NCBI RefSeq assembly: GCF_014534645.1
Contig: NZ_JACVQF010000220.1
Location: 1 to 64,000 of the forward strand
DNA from: Streptomyces griseicoloratus
Lineage (GTDB): Bacteria; Actinomycetota; Actinomycetes; Streptomycetales; Streptomycetaceae
Length of the DNA: 64,000 nucleotides
Direction of reading: 5' to 3'
A program made the translations under genes and the position numbers. Shown piece after piece: positions 63,844 through 64,000 of the stretch. How positions within the stretch are numbered: the stretch's first letter is position 1; each line of letters begins with the position of its first letter. Under the pieces are notes generated by a model. The model was not told the origin of the DNA. It made no database searches and was given only the letters and a program-made list of their open reading frames with translations.

Positions 63844-64000
63844 CGAACCCCTGGTCCTGGGGATCGAGACCTCCTGCGACGAGACCGGCGTCGGCGTCGT
63901 CCGCGGCACCACCCTGCTGGCCGACGCCGTCGCCTCCAGCGTCGACGAGCACGCCCGCTTCGGCGGCGTGGTGCCGGAGGTGGCGAGCCGCGCCCACCTG
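63836..64000 (+). CDS. tsaD: tRNA N6-adenosine threonylcarbamoyltransferase TsaD, N-terminal part (cut by window end)
   Basis: First 55 residues: [35 protein letters not shown] and [18 protein letters not shown], the well-known TsaD/Kae1 start including the first His of the metal site in ASRAH. ATG 63836 has AAGGAA nine bases upstream, overlapping the rimI end. The gene continues beyond 64000. Confidence 0.97.
   Translation, partial: MADEPLVLGIETSCDETGVGVVRGTTLLADAVASSVDEHARFGGVVPEVASRAHL

Overview
The window is a high-GC actinobacterial chromosome segment, almost certainly Streptomyces. The signs are codons ending overwhelmingly in G/C, many GTG starts, rare TTA codons confined to accessory genes, XRE/DUF397/anti-sigma-ATPase triads, ribosomal proteins with actinobacterial tails, and the order rpsL-rpsG-fusA-tuf ... 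rpsJ to rplQ-truA ... rplM-rpsI-glmM-coaA-glmS-acpS-nnr-alr-tsaE-tsaB-rimI-tsaD.

Region 1 (1-5170) holds the tail of an Ala-rich protein, a leader with a clear promoter, and the str operon (rpsL, rpsG, fusA, tuf), closed by a strong terminator. Hairpins sit between fusA and tuf and after tuf.

Region 2 (5171-27400) is an accessory block between str and S10. It contains a small membrane protein, a secreted streptogrisin-type protease with a C-terminal carbohydrate-binding module, and a five-gene minus-strand operon: SseB-like protein, small partner, WXG-type polymorphic toxin with a C-terminal ADP-ribosyltransferase, ADP-ribosylglycohydrolase, YrhB/Imm35-like protein. I read this operon as a toxin/antitoxin system in which immunity works by de-ADP-ribosylation. 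It is followed by a LysR regulator, a Uma2-type nuclease-fold protein, a DNA-binding protein, a whiJ-like triad, two parallel secretion-substrate cassettes (17.3-20.2 kb with three TTA codons; 24.5-27.4 kb with a Gly-rich C-terminal domain), NADP-type glutamate dehydrogenase and a membrane acyltransferase.

Region 3 (27400-44430) is the fused S10-spc-alpha ribosomal super-cluster: rpsJ-rplC-rplD-rplW-rplB-rpsS-rplV-rpsC-rplP-rpmC-rpsQ, then rplN-rplX-rplE-rpsN-rpsH-rplF-rplR-rpsE-rpmD-rplO-secY-adk-map-infA-rpmJ-rpsM-rpsK-rpoA-rplQ. Genes are mostly overlapping or a few bases apart. Hairpins mark the S10/spc junction, the rplO/secY gap, the infA/rpmJ gap and the rpoA/rplQ gap (the last inside a dispersed repeat). 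The rpsL and rpsJ leaders share a stem-loop element.

Region 4 (44430-64000) has truA, a membrane protein, a GT87-type mannosyltransferase, rplM-rpsI, and genes for cell-wall amino sugar (glmM, glmS), CoA and acyl carrier protein activation (coaA, acpS), NAD(P)HX repair (nnr), D-alanine (alr) and the tRNA t6A pathway (tsaE, tsaB, tsaD) with rimI. Smaller items are a DUF389 membrane protein, lipoproteins, a cupin regulator with an operator-like palindrome, a 53-aa ORF behind an iron-box-like palindrome, a YkuD-like protein lacking the usual catalytic cysteine, and a 130-bp-period tandem repeat. Several genes here look leaderless. No tRNA, rRNA, IS element or CRISPR array was seen.
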